Below, in pieces: positions 37,101 to 45,359 of a DNA stretch of 64,000 nucleotides (its first letter is position 1; every line of letters begins with the position of its first letter). This DNA comes from Achromobacter sp. Marseille-Q4962 (GTDB taxonomy: Bacteria > Pseudomonadota > Gammaproteobacteria > Burkholderiales > Burkholderiaceae_B). Below the pieces are notes generated by a model. It saw only the letters and a list, made by a program, of their open reading frames with translations, did not search any database and was not told the DNA's origin. The position numbers were made by a program, and so were the translations under genes. The stretch spans positions 1-64,000 of the forward strand of contig NZ_CALSFU010000004.1 in NCBI RefSeq assembly GCF_943737005.1. The letters run 5' to 3'.

Positions 37101-38292
37101 AGGCCTTGATTTCGCCGTCCGCCATGCGCGAGAACATGTCGATGGCGCCTTGCCCGCCCGAGGTCCGCAGGGCGCCTTCGGGCAGGCGCCAGACCGCCTC
37201 CACGAAGCGGCGGTCGGCCTCCGACAGCGCGCTGCGCTGGCCGGGCAGCCCGGGCCCCATGTAGCCCATCTCGCGCCCGCCCATGGCATTGGGCTGCCCC
37301 GTCAGCGAGAACGGCCCGCTGCCGGGCCGGCAGATGCTGCCCGTGGCCAAGTGCAGGTTGCACAGGGCATTGGTGTTCCACGTGCCGTGCGTGCTCTGGT
37401 TCAACCCCATGGTCCAGCAGCTCATCCAGTTCGGCGTCTCGCCGATCCAGCGCGCCGCCAGGCGGATGTCCGACTCGGACAGCCCCGTGATCTGCGCCAC
37501 GCGCGGCGGCGCATAGTCCGCCAGGAAGGCGGGCATCTGCTCCCAGCCTTCGGTGTGGGCCGCGATGAACGCCTCGTCCAGCTTGCCGTTCTCGCCCAGC
37601 AGGTAGAGCAGGCCGTTGAGCAGCGCGAGATCCGTGCCGGGACGGATCTGCAGGAAAAGATGCGCTTTTTCCGCCGTGGCGGTGCGGCGCGGATCCACCA
37701 CGATGAGCCGGGCGCCGGCCTTGATCCGGTCCAGCATGCGCAGGAACAGGATCGGATGGCAGTCCGCCATGTTCGCGCCCGACACGAAGAACAGGTCGGC
37801 CCGGTCGAAATCCTCGTACGAGCCGGGCGGACCGTCCGCCCCCAGGGACAGCTTGTAGCCGCTGCCGGCGCTGGCCATGCACAGCCGCGAGTTGGATTCG
37901 ATGTGGGGCGTGCGGATGTAGCCTTTCGCGAGCTTGTTGGCGAGATACTGGGCCTCCAGCGACATCTGGCCGGACACGTAGAACGACACCGCCTCGGGCC
38001 CGTGCTCGTCCATCACGGCGCGCAGGCCGCGCGCGGTCCGCGCGATGGCCTCGGCCATGGGCAGGGGCACGGGATCGCGCCCGCGCGCCTGGCGCGCGCA
38101 GGCGCGGTCCAGCCGGCCCGGACCGCGCAGCGGCACGTGCGCGGACAGCCCCTTGGTGCACAGGCGGCCCGCGTTCACGGGGTGCTCCGCGTCGCCGGAC
38201 ACCTTGACGACCTTGCCATCCTCGACGTGCAGCACCATGCCGCAGCCCACGCCGCAGTATGGGCAGGCGGTCCTGACCTTGCCGTCCGTCAT
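34174..38292 (-). CDS. Assimilatory nitrate reductase fused to CysJ-like flavoprotein reductase
   Basis: A 1372-residue fusion. Residues 1 to about 690 are a NasA/NapA-type molybdopterin reductase. Its [4Fe-4S] ligands are Cys10, 13, 17 and 45 (CPYCGVGC...CTKG) and the Mo ligand is Cys138 in NSRLCMAS. A molydopterin dinucleotide-binding domain follows (about 570-690). Residues near 735-770 resemble a CysJ N-terminus ([16 protein letters not shown]). A flavodoxin domain begins near 835 ([18 protein letters not shown]). A FAD/NADPH reductase fills about 1010-1372 ([37 protein letters not shown]). The protein could thus reduce nitrate to nitrite directly with NADPH in the cytoplasm. It overlaps narK by ATGA. 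No nitrite reductase is in the window. Confidence 0.93.
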   Translation of the reverse strand: MTDGKVRTACPYCGVGCGMVLHVEDGKVVKVSGDAEHPVNAGRLCTKGLSAHVPLRGPGRLDRACARQARGRDPVPLPMAEAIARTARGLRAVMDEHGPEAVSFYVSGQMSLEAQYLANKLAKGYIRTPHIESNSRLCMASAGSGYKLSLGADGPPGSYEDFDRADLFFVSGANMADCHPILFLRMLDRIKAGARLIVVDPRRTATAEKAHLFLQIRPGTDLALLNGLLYLLGENGKLDEAFIAAHTEGWEQMPAFLADYAPPRVAQITGLSESDIRLAARWIGETPNWMSCWTMGLNQSTHGTWNTNALCNLHLATGSICRPGSGPFSLTGQPNAMGGREMGYMGPGLPGQRSALSEADRRFVEAVWRLPEGALRTSGGQGAIDMFSRMADGEIKACWIICTNPVATLPNRARAAAGLAAAELVIVQDAFLDTETARHADILLPGALWAEAQGVMINSERNLTLIRQAVEPPGEAMPDWRIIAEVAREMGFGDAFDYAGAQDVFEEIRRFWNPQTGYDLRGASYRALEQAPMQWPCPPGAQPGARSPVRYVGDAASRPGATSARTGPVFPTPSGRAVFHARPHAEPAELPTSEYPMALNTGRLQHQWHTMTKTGKVPTLNKLNPAPFVEIHPEDAAALGIAAGDGVEIRSRRGRAVLPASITDRVRPGCCFAPMHWNDAFGDELCINAVTSDAVDAVSLQPELKFCAVALRRVAGAPQIRGSLPEPSAAGKPAEQTAMPPLDILASRFGAVAEPQLTDAERAYLSGFFGGLRMNPPDPGGHVPALPGDAPFSGAARLWLNGLLAGLYSRAGAPREAGEGAAPRPAAAEPRVLRARPKVLLLWASQTGNVESLVEAYATQLMQSGFEIRVAGMADCRPADLPQAQYALFMTSTFGDGDPPDNGRDFWAALNADEAARLEGMRYAVLAFGDRSYDQFCGHGRRLDARLAELGAVRLAERVDCDVEYQPDADRWLERMTALIKQADAARYAVPADGTAPAGAIATRARPAPARLLQNRRLNPPGAGKDTRFVSLSAQAAGLEYECGDALGVWPSNCPELVGEVLRLTGLDADAPVTLGGLGELRLADALARHLDIARPHADTLAFIASRDRGGTLAALLAEDRKADLKRWLWGRQLADVLHECPVPLSAQELAAMLKRMQPRLYSIASSPAAHAGEVHLTVSALRYHNGRRERKGVASTFLADRADEAPVPVFVQRSAHFRLPAGGDTPIIMVGPGTGVAPFRGFLHERRARGAQGRNWLFFGERHRHTDFYYQEELLAMRADGLLSELDLAFSRDQPDKVYVQHRMRQRGARLWAWLEEGAHFYVCGDAGRMARDVDAALRAIVAEHGGMSAGQADEYVARLVKDRRYVRDVY

Positions 38293-39617
38293 GGGCGCCC
38301 GCCCGCGGCCAGCGCGCGCTCGCGCAGCAGGGCCTCGCCGGCCTGGTGCTCGGCGCTGAAGCGCACGGCGATGGCGCACAGCGCCGATGCGGTCACGAAC
38401 AGGCCCAGCAGGGTCACCGTCTGCTGCACGTCGCCCATGCCCTTCATGAGAAAGCCGGCCGCCACCGCGCCCACGTTGCCGCCCGCGCCGACGATGCCGG
38501 CCACGCCTCCCAGCGCCTTGCGGTCGACGAAGGGCACCAGCGCATAGGTCGCGCCGCAGGCCATGTGGGTGAACAGGCCGAAGACGACCATCGCCACGAT
38601 GGCGACGGCAGCCGTGCCGGCGTGCGCGAACCACAGCAGGCCCAGTCCCTCGCCCAGGATCAGGACGAACAGCAGCGTGGACCGCACGCCGAGCCCCCGG
38701 CGGCTTGCCGCGCGATCCGACAGCCAGCCTCCCAGCGCGCGGGCAAAGAGCGCCAGCAGCCCGAAGACGCCGGCCGCCATGCCGGCTTCCCGCAGCGAGA
38801 GCTTGAAATGGTCGACGTAGTACAGCGCCGCGATGTTGTGAATGAACAGCTCCACGCCGAAGCACGCGCCGTAGGTGACGAACAGCATCCACACGCGGTA
38901 GTTGGAGCAGGCGGCGGCAAAGCTCGACCAGCCGCCCTTCTTGCCGCCCTCCACCTCGACGCCCCGCCGGCGCAGGTCCAGGAAATCGCCCTGGGGGCAG
39001 TCCTGGGTGTAGCGCCAGTACAGGACGGCCATGGCCAGCATCGCAATGGCCGGCACGACCAGCGCGGCGCGCCATGCGGACGATTCGCCCAGGCCCAGCG
39101 CCATGGCGGCCGCGAACAGCAGCGGCACCAGGGCCTGCGCCGCGCCGGCGCCCGCGTTGCCCCAGCCCGCGCTGGCAGCGTTGGCGGTGCCCACTACGTT
39201 GGGCGCGAACATGACCGAGGTGTGGTATTGCGTGATGACGAAGCTCGCTCCCACCGCGCCGATGCCCAGCCGGCACAGCAGCAGCGTGAGGTAGTCGTGC
39301 GAGAACGCCAGCGCCAGCACCGGAATCGCGCCCAGCGCCATCAGCCCCGCGTAGACGCGGCGCGGGCCGTAGCGGTCGCACAGGGGCCCGACGATCAGGC
39401 GTATGACGATGGTGGCCGCGACCGATGCGATGTTGATGTCGGCGACCTGCCCCGCGCTGAGCCCGAACTCGCGCGCGATGACCGGCATCAGCGGCGCGCA
39501 GGCGAACCAGGCGAAGAAACAGACGAAGAAGGCCATCCAGGTCAGGTGGAAGGCGCGCATCGGCGCGGAGCGCAGGCTGAAGAGATCGATGCGTATCGCT
39601 TTGGCGTTGTCGGACAT
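38289..39617 (-). CDS. NarK-type nitrate/nitrite MFS transporter
   Basis: A 442-residue major facilitator protein with twelve predicted helices. The N-terminal [26 protein letters not shown] is typical of NarK/NasA porters, as are the Gly-rich signatures [14 protein letters not shown] in helix 5 ([18 protein letters not shown]) and [21 protein letters not shown] in helix 11. The role is nitrate uptake for the fused reductase. Its stop overlaps the reductase start by four bases. The start at 39617 was chosen from the conserved N-terminus; the frame is open upstream through the leader terminator. Confidence 0.93.
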   Translation of the reverse strand: MSDNAKAIRIDLFSLRSAPMRAFHLTWMAFFVCFFAWFACAPLMPVIAREFGLSAGQVADINIASVAATIVIRLIVGPLCDRYGPRRVYAGLMALGAIPVLALAFSHDYLTLLLCRLGIGAVGASFVITQYHTSVMFAPNVVGTANAASAGWGNAGAGAAQALVPLLFAAAMALGLGESSAWRAALVVPAIAMLAMAVLYWRYTQDCPQGDFLDLRRRGVEVEGGKKGGWSSFAAACSNYRVWMLFVTYGACFGVELFIHNIAALYYVDHFKLSLREAGMAAGVFGLLALFARALGGWLSDRAASRRGLGVRSTLLFVLILGEGLGLLWFAHAGTAAVAIVAMVVFGLFTHMACGATYALVPFVDRKALGGVAGIVGAGGNVGAVAAGFLMKGMGDVQQTVTLLGLFVTASALCAIAVRFSAEHQAGEALLRERALAAGGRP

Positions 39618-39628
39618 TTTCTTTGCAC

Positions 39629-39686
39629 CAAACAAAAATGGCGTCCCGCGACTCCCGCCGGATGACGGGATGCGTAGGACGCCATT
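39629..39686 (-). terminator. Leader terminator (candidate attenuator) of the narK-nitrate reductase operon
   Basis: On the minus strand AATGGCGTCC (39686-39677) pairs perfectly with GGACGCCATT (39646-39637), with an inner TCCCG/CGGGA stem (39670-39666 and 39657-39653), then TTTTTGTTT. It sits 12-20 nt before the narK start, inside the operon leader. A second hairpin, GCCCG-GCAA-CGGGC, lies just upstream (39709-39696). This layout fits antitermination by a NasR/NasT (ANTAR) protein, an inference since no such gene is in view. Confidence 0.75.
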
Positions 39687-39765
39687 GCCCAGGGAGCCCG
39701 TTGCCGGGCCGCTCAGAAATCGGTTGCTGCCGGCGGATCGCCATTGAGCCGCCGCTTCCTCCTCA

Positions 39766-39781
39766 TGCAAAAGCCGTGCCA
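39766..39781 (-). promoter_or_regulatory. Sigma-54 promoter of the nitrate assimilation operon
   Basis: On the minus strand TGGCACGGCTTTTGCA matches the sigma-54 -24/-12 consensus TGGCACG-N4-TTGCA exactly. The predicted transcription start is near 39755, giving a leader of about 138 nt to narK that contains the terminator. Confidence 0.88.
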
Positions 39782-39860
39782 GCCCGCGGCGGCGCATGGG
39801 CGGGGGCGTTTTCTCCGGAGGATGGGCGCGCGGGCGGCCCGGCGGACCCGGCGCGCCCTG

Positions 39861-39894
39861 GTGCAGAGAGCACGGATATGGTGCGGCGCCGCAC
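39861..39894. promoter_or_regulatory. NtrC-type enhancer site
   Basis: GCAC-N7-GTGC at 39870-39884 (GCACGGATATGGTGC) matches the NtrC dyad. It is flanked by further half-sites: GTGC at 39861-39864 and the palindrome GTGCGGCGCCGCAC at 39881-39894. The dyad centre is about 122 bp upstream of the predicted sigma-54 start, a normal enhancer distance. Confidence 0.7.
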
Positions 39895-39933
39895 TGCCGC
39901 GGTGCCGCGATCCGGGCGGCTGCCCGGCGCGGT

Positions 39934-41358
39934 TCAGCGGACCAAAGCCTGGGCCTTGCGCACGGCGGCGGGCGCGATCCTCAGCGCCTCGCGGTACTTC
40001 GCCACGGTGCGGCGCGCGATGACGATGCCCTGGTCGGCCAGCTTCTGGGTGATCTGGCTGTCGGACAGCGGCTTGGCCCGGTTCTCCTCGGCCACCATCT
40101 GGCGGATGAAGGTCTGCACGGCGGTGGCGGAAGTGGCGTCGCCGCCGTCGGTGGCCACGCCCGTGCCGAAGAAGCGCTTGAGCTCCAGGGTGCCGAACGG
40201 AGTGAGCATGTACTTCTGTGTCGTGGCCCGCGAAATCGTGGATTCGTGCAGGCCGAGCTCGCCGGCAATGTCCTTGAGGATGAGCGGCCGCATGGCGGCG
40301 GGCCCCTGGCTGAAGAACGCGGCCTGGCGGTCGACGATGGCCTGCGCCACGCGCAGGATGGTGTCGAAGCGCTGCTCCACGTTGCGGATCATCCATTTGG
40401 CCTGCTGCAGCTGGGCCTGCAGCCCGGCGTGCGCGGAAGCCTTCTGGTTGCCCAGCAGCTGTGCGTACAGGCCGTTGATCTGCAGCCGCGGCACGGCCGC
40501 GCTGTTCAGCGTGGCCTGCCAGCCGCTGCGGGTCTTGCGCACGATGACGTCGGGCACGGCGTAATCGGCCGCGGGCACCGTCCAGGCGCGCCCGGGCCGC
40601 GGCTCCAGCCGCAGGATCAGCGCGTGGGCGGCGCGCGCGGTGGCTTCGTCGCAGCCGGCGGCCGCGCCCAGCCTGGACAGGTTGCCGGTGGCGAGCAGCG
40701 CCAGGTGGCCGGCGCAGATGCGGCGCGCGCAGGCCAGCACGGCGGGGTCGGCCGCTTCGGGCAGGCGCTCGGGATCGGGCTGGCGCAACTGCAGCAGCAG
40801 GCACTCGGCCATGTCGCGCGCGCCGATGCCGGGCGGGTCGAACGACTGCAGCAGCGACAGCGCGGCGCGCAGTTCGTCGAGATCGGTCCCCAGTTCGGCC
40901 GGCAGCCAGCCGAGGATTTCTTCCAGCGGCGAGCCGAGATAGCCGTTTTCGTCCAGCTCGTCGATGAGCAGGGCCGCCAGGGCCGCGTCCCGCTCGGAAG
41001 CCCGGGTCAGGCCCAGTTGCTCGAGCAGGTGCTCGCGCAGCGTGTCGGGCCGGGCCGTTTCGGGCGGGCCGGCGTCTTCGTCGGGGTAGACGCCGCCGGA
41101 ACCCGGCATTTCATCCACCGGCGTTTCGCGCTCGGCGGCCGGCTCGTCGTCGGAGACGGAGGATTCGCGTTCCGAGGCGGCCTCGGCCTCGCGCCCGGGG
41201 TCTTCCTCCCGCTCCAGCAGGGGATTCTCGGCCAGCGCCTGGGAGATCTCGGCCTCCAGCTCGAGCGAGGACAACTGCAGCAACCGGATGGATTGCTGCA
41301 GCTGCGGGGTCAGCGTCAGGTGCTGGCCGGGTCGAAGTTCTAAAATCGGGCGGGTCAT
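39934..41358 (-). CDS. rpoN: RNA polymerase sigma-54 factor
   Basis: A 474-residue sigma factor. Region I reads LTLTPQLQQSIRLLQLSSLELEAEI near the N-terminus. An acidic region II (about 45-100) follows, then the core-binding domain, and the C-terminal RpoN box ARRTVAKYRE near residue 455, which contacts the -24 element. It recognises promoters such as the one just downstream of its own gene. No lptB, hpf or pts genes adjoin it in this window. The ATG at 41358 was chosen because MTRPILELRPGQ begins the conserved region; 41376 is an alternative. Confidence 0.96.
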   Translation of the reverse strand: MTRPILELRPGQHLTLTPQLQQSIRLLQLSSLELEAEISQALAENPLLEREEDPGREAEAASERESSVSDDEPAAERETPVDEMPGSGGVYPDEDAGPPETARPDTLREHLLEQLGLTRASERDAALAALLIDELDENGYLGSPLEEILGWLPAELGTDLDELRAALSLLQSFDPPGIGARDMAECLLLQLRQPDPERLPEAADPAVLACARRICAGHLALLATGNLSRLGAAAGCDEATARAAHALILRLEPRPGRAWTVPAADYAVPDVIVRKTRSGWQATLNSAAVPRLQINGLYAQLLGNQKASAHAGLQAQLQQAKWMIRNVEQRFDTILRVAQAIVDRQAAFFSQGPAAMRPLILKDIAGELGLHESTISRATTQKYMLTPFGTLELKRFFGTGVATDGGDATSATAVQTFIRQMVAEENRAKPLSDSQITQKLADQGIVIARRTVAKYREALRIAPAAVRKAQALVR

Positions 41359-41361
41359 AGG

Positions 41362-41367
41362 TACAAT
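41362..41367 (+). promoter_or_regulatory. Candidate -10 between rpoN and its divergent neighbour
   Basis: TACAAT lies 7 nt before the ATG at 41375, in a gap of only 16 bp between the two divergent starts. Neither start has a Shine-Dalgarno. The minus-strand reading (TATTGT) could serve rpoN. The -35 regions are weak. Confidence 0.4.
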
Positions 41368-41374
41368 ATTTTGC

Positions 41375-42004
41375 ATGATGAATCTGACTTCGCCCGCAAG
41401 CGTGCGCCAGGATTGCCGCCTGATCGGCCAGACACTCCTGAAACTGGCGCTTCCCCGTCTGATCGTGCGTGCGATCGTCATCGTCGCCGCCCTCATCGTC
41501 TGGTATCTGGCGGCCCGGGCCATCCTGGATTTCGGCCGCGGCATGAAATACGAATTCCTCCATACGCTGGGCGAGCCCACCATGGAAATGGTGCAGAAGA
41601 TCAACCCCTATCTCTGGTGGGTGGCCACGGGCATCTGGACCCTCATCGTGTTCTTCTCCGTGCGCGCCTGGCTGGCCGCCAGCCTGGCCAACGGCCGCGC
41701 CACCCCGGTGCCGACCGACGTGCTGGCCGGCCTCGCGCCGCAGTTGGGCGAGGAATCGCTGGGCGTGCTGCGCTGGTCGTGGGGCGAGCGCGACGAACCG
41801 TTCACCGTGGGCGACCTGCGCCGCGCGCTCACCGAGCTGCGTCACGGCCGCGTCGGCAAGATCGCCATGGTGGCGGAACAGTCGCAGATTCTCGACGGCG
41901 CGTCCGATGCGCGCGGCCCGCGCGACGGCGGCCCCGCCGCCGCGCCGCGCCGCGAACCGCGCGCCGGCCGCTACATCGAGCCGCGCATCGGCCCGGCGGA
42001 CTGA
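41375..42004 (+). CDS. Conserved hypothetical membrane protein divergent from rpoN
   Basis: A 209-residue protein with two predicted membrane helices (about residues 25-48 and 87-108). A soluble Arg/Pro-rich C-terminal part ends in RYIEPRIGPAD. I do not recognise the family. ATG-ATG offers starts at 41375 and 41378, with no Shine-Dalgarno. It ends at a strong terminator, so it is probably monocistronic. Confidence 0.7.
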   Translation: MMNLTSPASVRQDCRLIGQTLLKLALPRLIVRAIVIVAALIVWYLAARAILDFGRGMKYEFLHTLGEPTMEMVQKINPYLWWVATGIWTLIVFFSVRAWLAASLANGRATPVPTDVLAGLAPQLGEESLGVLRWSWGERDEPFTVGDLRRALTELRHGRVGKIAMVAEQSQILDGASDARGPRDGGPAAAPRREPRAGRYIEPRIGPAD

Positions 42005-42023
42005 CCTCCCGCCCCGCCCGCGT

Positions 42024-42053
42024 ACGGCCGCCGTCCTGGCGGCCGTTTTCGTT
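42024..42053 (+). terminator. Terminator of the rpoN-divergent gene
   Basis: ACGGCCGCC (42024-42032) pairs with GGCGGCCGT (42038-42046), followed by TTTCGTTTC. Confidence 0.85.
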
Positions 42054-42079
42054 TCAGTCACGCGCCAGCGTGGCGGCTC

Positions 42080-42085
42080 TATACT
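42080..42085 (+). promoter_or_regulatory. Candidate -10 of the Bug receptor gene
   Basis: TATACT lies about 100 bp upstream of the receptor start and downstream of a terminator. No convincing -35 was found. Confidence 0.35.
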
Positions 42086-42186
42086 GGCGGGCCAGGCTCG
42101 CGCAACCGCGGGCGGCGCAGGATTCCAATAACCCCCACCGGCCCGAGACAGGCCGGCTGCGCGCCCGGCTCCTGGAGTCTCTTCAT

Positions 42187-43164
42187 ATGTTCCGCACCCC
42201 CATCCGGTATGCCGCCGGGCTGCTGCTGGCCTGCTCGGCCGCGCTTTCCTCCGCCCCGGCCAGCGCCGCCTGGCCCGACAAACCCATTACCTTCGTCGCG
42301 CCCTTCAGCGCGGGCGGCGCCAACGACCTGGTCGCGCGCATCATCGCCAAGGCGGTGGGCGGCGTCCTGAACCAGTCCGTCATCGTCGAGAACCGCCCCG
42401 GCGCGGGCGGCGTGGTGGGCGCCGCCCATGTGGCGCACAGCGCCCCCGACGGCTACACCTATCTGGTGGGCAGCAACGGCACCGTGACCAACAGCCTCAT
42501 CCGCTCGGACCAGCCCTACAAAGACGAGGCGCTGACGCCCGTGGCGCTGCTGTCCATCACGCCCTCGGTGATCGTCGCCAACCCCGCCAACCCCGCCAAG
42601 GACCTGAAGGATTTCGTCGCCCGCGCCCAGAAGGCCAAAACCGACCGCATCACCTTCTCGACCGCCGGCAACGGCAGCACGCCGCACTTCGTGGCCGTGA
42701 TGATGAAAGACGCCACCGGCCTGCCCGTGGAGCCCATCGCCTACAAAAGCGGCTCCGAAGGCGTGACCGCCGTGATCGGCAACCAGGTGGACGCCACCTC
42801 CGAAGCCAGCATCGTGACGCTGCCCCTCATCCAGAGCGGCAAGCTGAAAGCCCTGGCCACCACCTGGGACAAGCGCATGGCCAGCGCGCCCGACATCCCC
42901 ACGACAGCCGAGGAAGGCTATCCGGGCATCCGCATCGGCCATTGGGCCGGCCTGTACGCCCCGTCCGGCACGCCGGCCGACGTCCTCGACAAAATGAACG
43001 AGGCGGTGCAGAAGGCCCTGCAAAGCCAGGAAGTGCTGGACGCGCTGAAGAAGAGCAGCATCGAGCCGGGCGGCGGCTCGCGCGCGAGTTTCCAGGCGTT
43101 CGCCGCAAATGAGCGCAAGCGCCTGGGAGAAGTCGTCAAGAAGGGCAATATGCACATGCAGTGA
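42187..43164 (+). CDS. Bug-family (TctC-like) tripartite tricarboxylate receptor
   Basis: A 325-residue periplasmic receptor of the Bug family, greatly expanded in Bordetella and relatives. It has a signal peptide (1-28, ending PASA|AWPDKPI). The conserved motifs are WPDKPITFVAPFSAGGANDLVAR and VIVENRPGAGGVVGAAHVAHSAPDGYT, plus the Asp-containing IGNQVDATSEA region. Bug receptors bind carboxylates, amino acids or nicotinate-like ligands; the ligand is not predictable. It is an orphan: no TctA/TctB membrane components adjoin. It is flanked by terminators. Confidence 0.93.
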   Translation: MFRTPIRYAAGLLLACSAALSSAPASAAWPDKPITFVAPFSAGGANDLVARIIAKAVGGVLNQSVIVENRPGAGGVVGAAHVAHSAPDGYTYLVGSNGTVTNSLIRSDQPYKDEALTPVALLSITPSVIVANPANPAKDLKDFVARAQKAKTDRITFSTAGNGSTPHFVAVMMKDATGLPVEPIAYKSGSEGVTAVIGNQVDATSEASIVTLPLIQSGKLKALATTWDKRMASAPDIPTTAEEGYPGIRIGHWAGLYAPSGTPADVLDKMNEAVQKALQSQEVLDALKKSSIEPGGGSRASFQAFAANERKRLGEVVKKGNMHMQ

Positions 43165-43178
43165 GCGCCGCGCCGCGC

Positions 43179-43219
43179 GGCGGGAGAGGGCCGTCGGGCC
43201 GGCCCTCTCCCGCCCTTTT
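43179..43219 (+). terminator. Terminator of the Bug receptor gene
   Basis: GGCGGGAGAGGGCC (43179-43192) pairs perfectly with GGCCCTCTCCCGCC (43201-43214), a 14-bp stem, followed by CTTTT. Confidence 0.9.
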
Positions 43220-43259
43220 CATTTGCATGTTTGCAGGAAATGTGTTTGACTTACGTCCT

Positions 43260-43394
43260 ATGGCCGCCCAACGCACCTTCCCCGCGATTGCCTCCGGACG
43301 CTTCAGCGCCCCGGTCGCCGGCCTGCGCGCGGCTTTCTGCGCCGCCTCTTCCCTCGCGCTATCGCTATACCTACCGATCGGTTGCCGGGCCTAG
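43260..43394 (+). CDS. Possible leuA leader peptide with three CTA leucine codons
   Basis: A 44-codon ORF upstream of leuA ending SSLALSLYLPIGCRA. Leu34, Leu36 and Leu38 are all encoded by CTA (43359-43361, 43365-43367, 43371-43373), a codon hardly used in neighbouring genes, where CTG dominates. This resembles leucine-responsive attenuation leaders, which use rare Leu codons. No Shine-Dalgarno precedes the ATG at 43260, and the frame extends up to an ATG at 43227. The remaining gap to leuA (43395-43559) contains a candidate attenuator. Confidence 0.35.
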   Translation: MAAQRTFPAIASGRFSAPVAGLRAAFCAASSLALSLYLPIGCRA

Positions 43395-43400
43395 CGCCCC

Positions 43401-43450
43401 GTGGTAGCTCGGCAGCCGCACGCTCGCCACACGCGTTTTCTCCCTTTTTT
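43401..43450 (+). terminator. Candidate attenuator hairpin in the leuA leader
   Basis: GTGG (43401-43404) plus AGC (43406-43408) can pair with GCT (43422-43424) plus CCAC (43427-43430), followed within six bases by a T-rich tract (43436-43450). The stem is short and interrupted, so this is tentative. Confidence 0.3.
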
Positions 43451-43559
43451 CCTGAATCCTGCCGGTCTTTGACCAGACCCAGGCAAAAAACATGGCCTGC
43501 GGCCGCCATCGGGCCGCCTGCCGCGCCGGGATTCAAAAGATACCGACCGAGGTGTAGTG

Positions 43560-45269
43560 ATGATGCTTGCCAACCCCGCCACCAAATACGTTCCCTTCGC
43601 GCCGTTCGCCCGTGATTTCTCCGAGCGCACCTGGCCGAGCCGCCGCATCACCAAGGCGCCGATCTGGATGAGCACCGACCTGCGCGACGGCAACCAGGCC
43701 CTGATCGAGCCCATGAGCGTCGAGCGCAAGCTCCGCTTCTTCGAGCAGCTCGTGAAGATCGGCTTCAAGGAAATCGAGGTGGGCTTTCCCTCCGCCTCCC
43801 AGACCGATTACGACTTCGTCCGCAAGCTCGTCGACGAAAAGCGCATCCCCGACGACGTCACCATCATCGTGCTGACGCAGTCGCGCGAAGACCTGATCGC
43901 CCGCACGGTCGAATCCGCCGCCGGCGCCAAGCAGGCCATCGTCCACTTGTACAACGCCTGCGCCCCGGCGTTCCGCAAGATCGTGTTCAACATGAGCAAG
44001 GACGAAATCAAGAACATCGCCGTCACCGGCACGCGCCTGGTCAAGCAGCACATGGCCAAGCATCCCGAGACGCAATGGCGCTACCAGTACTCCCCGGAAG
44101 TGTTCAGCACCACCGAGCCGGAATTCGCGCTGGAGGTTTCCAACGCCGTGGCCGACGAATGGCAGCCCACGCCGGACTGCAAGATGGTGCTGAACCTGCC
44201 GGCCACCATCGAAGCCACCACGCCCAACCTCTACGCCGACCAGATCGAGTGGATGCACAAGAACCTGGCGCGCCGCGACAGCATCGTGCTGAGCGTGCAT
44301 CCCCACAATGACCGCGGCACCGCCGTGGCGGCGGCCGAGTTCGCCGTGATGGCCGGCGCCGACCGCATCGAGGGCTGCCTGTTCGGCAGCGGCGAGCGCA
44401 CCGGCAACGTGGACCTGGTCACGCTGGCGCTCAACCTCTACACGCAGGGCGTGCACCCGGGCCTGGACTTCTCCGACATCGACGAAGTGCGCCGCTGCGC
44501 CGAGTACTGCAACCAGTTGCCCGTGCACCCGCGCCACCCCTACGCCGGCGATCTGGTCTTCACGGCCTTCTCGGGTTCGCACCAGGACGCCATCAAGAAG
44601 GGTTTCGCGCAGCAGAAACCCGACGGCGTCTGGGAAGTGCCTTACCTGCCCATCGACCCCGCCGACCTGGGCCGCAGCTACGACGCCGTGATCCGCGTGA
44701 ACAGCCAGTCGGGCAAGGGCGGGGTGTCGTACCTGCTCGAACAGGAACACGGCCTGGTGCTGCCGCGCCGCCTGCAGATCGAATTCAGCCGCGCCATCCA
44801 GCGCGTCACCGACGAAACCGGCCGCGAAGTCACGGCCGACGACGTGCACACGATCTTCAGCCGCGAATACCTCGAACAGAAGGCGCCCTGGAAACTCATC
44901 CGCCATCGCATCGACGGCAATCCGGCCGGCGGCGAAGGCCAGCTTTTCAGCATCGAGGCCGAGCTGGAATTCAACGGCGAGCGCCGCGTGGTGCGCGGCA
45001 AGGGCGACGGCGCCATTTCCGCCTTCGTGGCGGCGCTGGACGTGCCCGTGCGCATCATGGACTACCACGAGCACGCCATCGGCACCGGCACCGGCACGCG
45101 CGCCGCCTCCTACGTCGAACTGCGCGTGGGCGATTCGGGCACCGGCTTCGGCGTGGGCATCGACCGCGACATCGTCACCGCGTCGTTCCAGGCCGTGCTG
45201 AGCGCCGTCAACCGCCACCTGAATACGGGCGTGGACATCGGCGAAACGCAGGCCGCGGAAGCCGCCTGA
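43560..45269 (+). CDS. leuA: 2-isopropylmalate synthase
   Basis: A 569-residue enzyme condensing acetyl-CoA with 2-ketoisovalerate, the first committed step of leucine synthesis. It has the catalytic barrel with [12 protein letters not shown] near residue 38 and metal ligands in [19 protein letters not shown] linker follows, then a C-terminal LeuA regulatory domain (about 430-565) with [26 protein letters not shown], the leucine-feedback site. This long type is usual in betaproteobacteria. GTG-ATG-ATG occur in a row; 43560 fits the GAGG at 43549-43552. It ends at its own terminator. Confidence 0.95.
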   Translation: MMLANPATKYVPFAPFARDFSERTWPSRRITKAPIWMSTDLRDGNQALIEPMSVERKLRFFEQLVKIGFKEIEVGFPSASQTDYDFVRKLVDEKRIPDDVTIIVLTQSREDLIARTVESAAGAKQAIVHLYNACAPAFRKIVFNMSKDEIKNIAVTGTRLVKQHMAKHPETQWRYQYSPEVFSTTEPEFALEVSNAVADEWQPTPDCKMVLNLPATIEATTPNLYADQIEWMHKNLARRDSIVLSVHPHNDRGTAVAAAEFAVMAGADRIEGCLFGSGERTGNVDLVTLALNLYTQGVHPGLDFSDIDEVRRCAEYCNQLPVHPRHPYAGDLVFTAFSGSHQDAIKKGFAQQKPDGVWEVPYLPIDPADLGRSYDAVIRVNSQSGKGGVSYLLEQEHGLVLPRRLQIEFSRAIQRVTDETGREVTADDVHTIFSREYLEQKAPWKLIRHRIDGNPAGGEGQLFSIEAELEFNGERRVVRGKGDGAISAFVAALDVPVRIMDYHEHAIGTGTGTRAASYVELRVGDSGTGFGVGIDRDIVTASFQAVLSAVNRHLNTGVDIGETQAAEAA

Positions 45270-45319
45270 CGCCCGGGCGTCCCGCGCCGGCCCGCCGCCC
45301 GCGCGGCGGCCCCAAGAAC

Positions 45320-45347
45320 AAGGCCCGCCTCGGCGGGCCTTTTCTTT
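45320..45347 (+). terminator. Terminator of leuA
   Basis: AAGGCCCGCC (45320-45329) pairs with GGCGGGCCTT (45332-45341), followed by TTCTTT. The innermost bases must open to form the loop. Confidence 0.85.
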
Positions 45348-45359
45348 GCTGCGCGGCGT

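Noticed and set aside
38292-39744. Extension of the nitrate reductase frame upstream to a 1856-residue protein
   Set aside because: The extra part is out of frame with narK, which occupies the same DNA convincingly. The [4Fe-4S] domain begins right after the ATG at 38292, which overlaps the narK stop.
43240-43413. An alternative leader ORF in another frame with a better AGGA upstream, before leuA
   Set aside because: It encodes a Pro/Arg/Tyr-rich peptide without a leucine cluster, so it does not explain leu control. It cannot be excluded as the translated frame, which lowers confidence in the attenuator.
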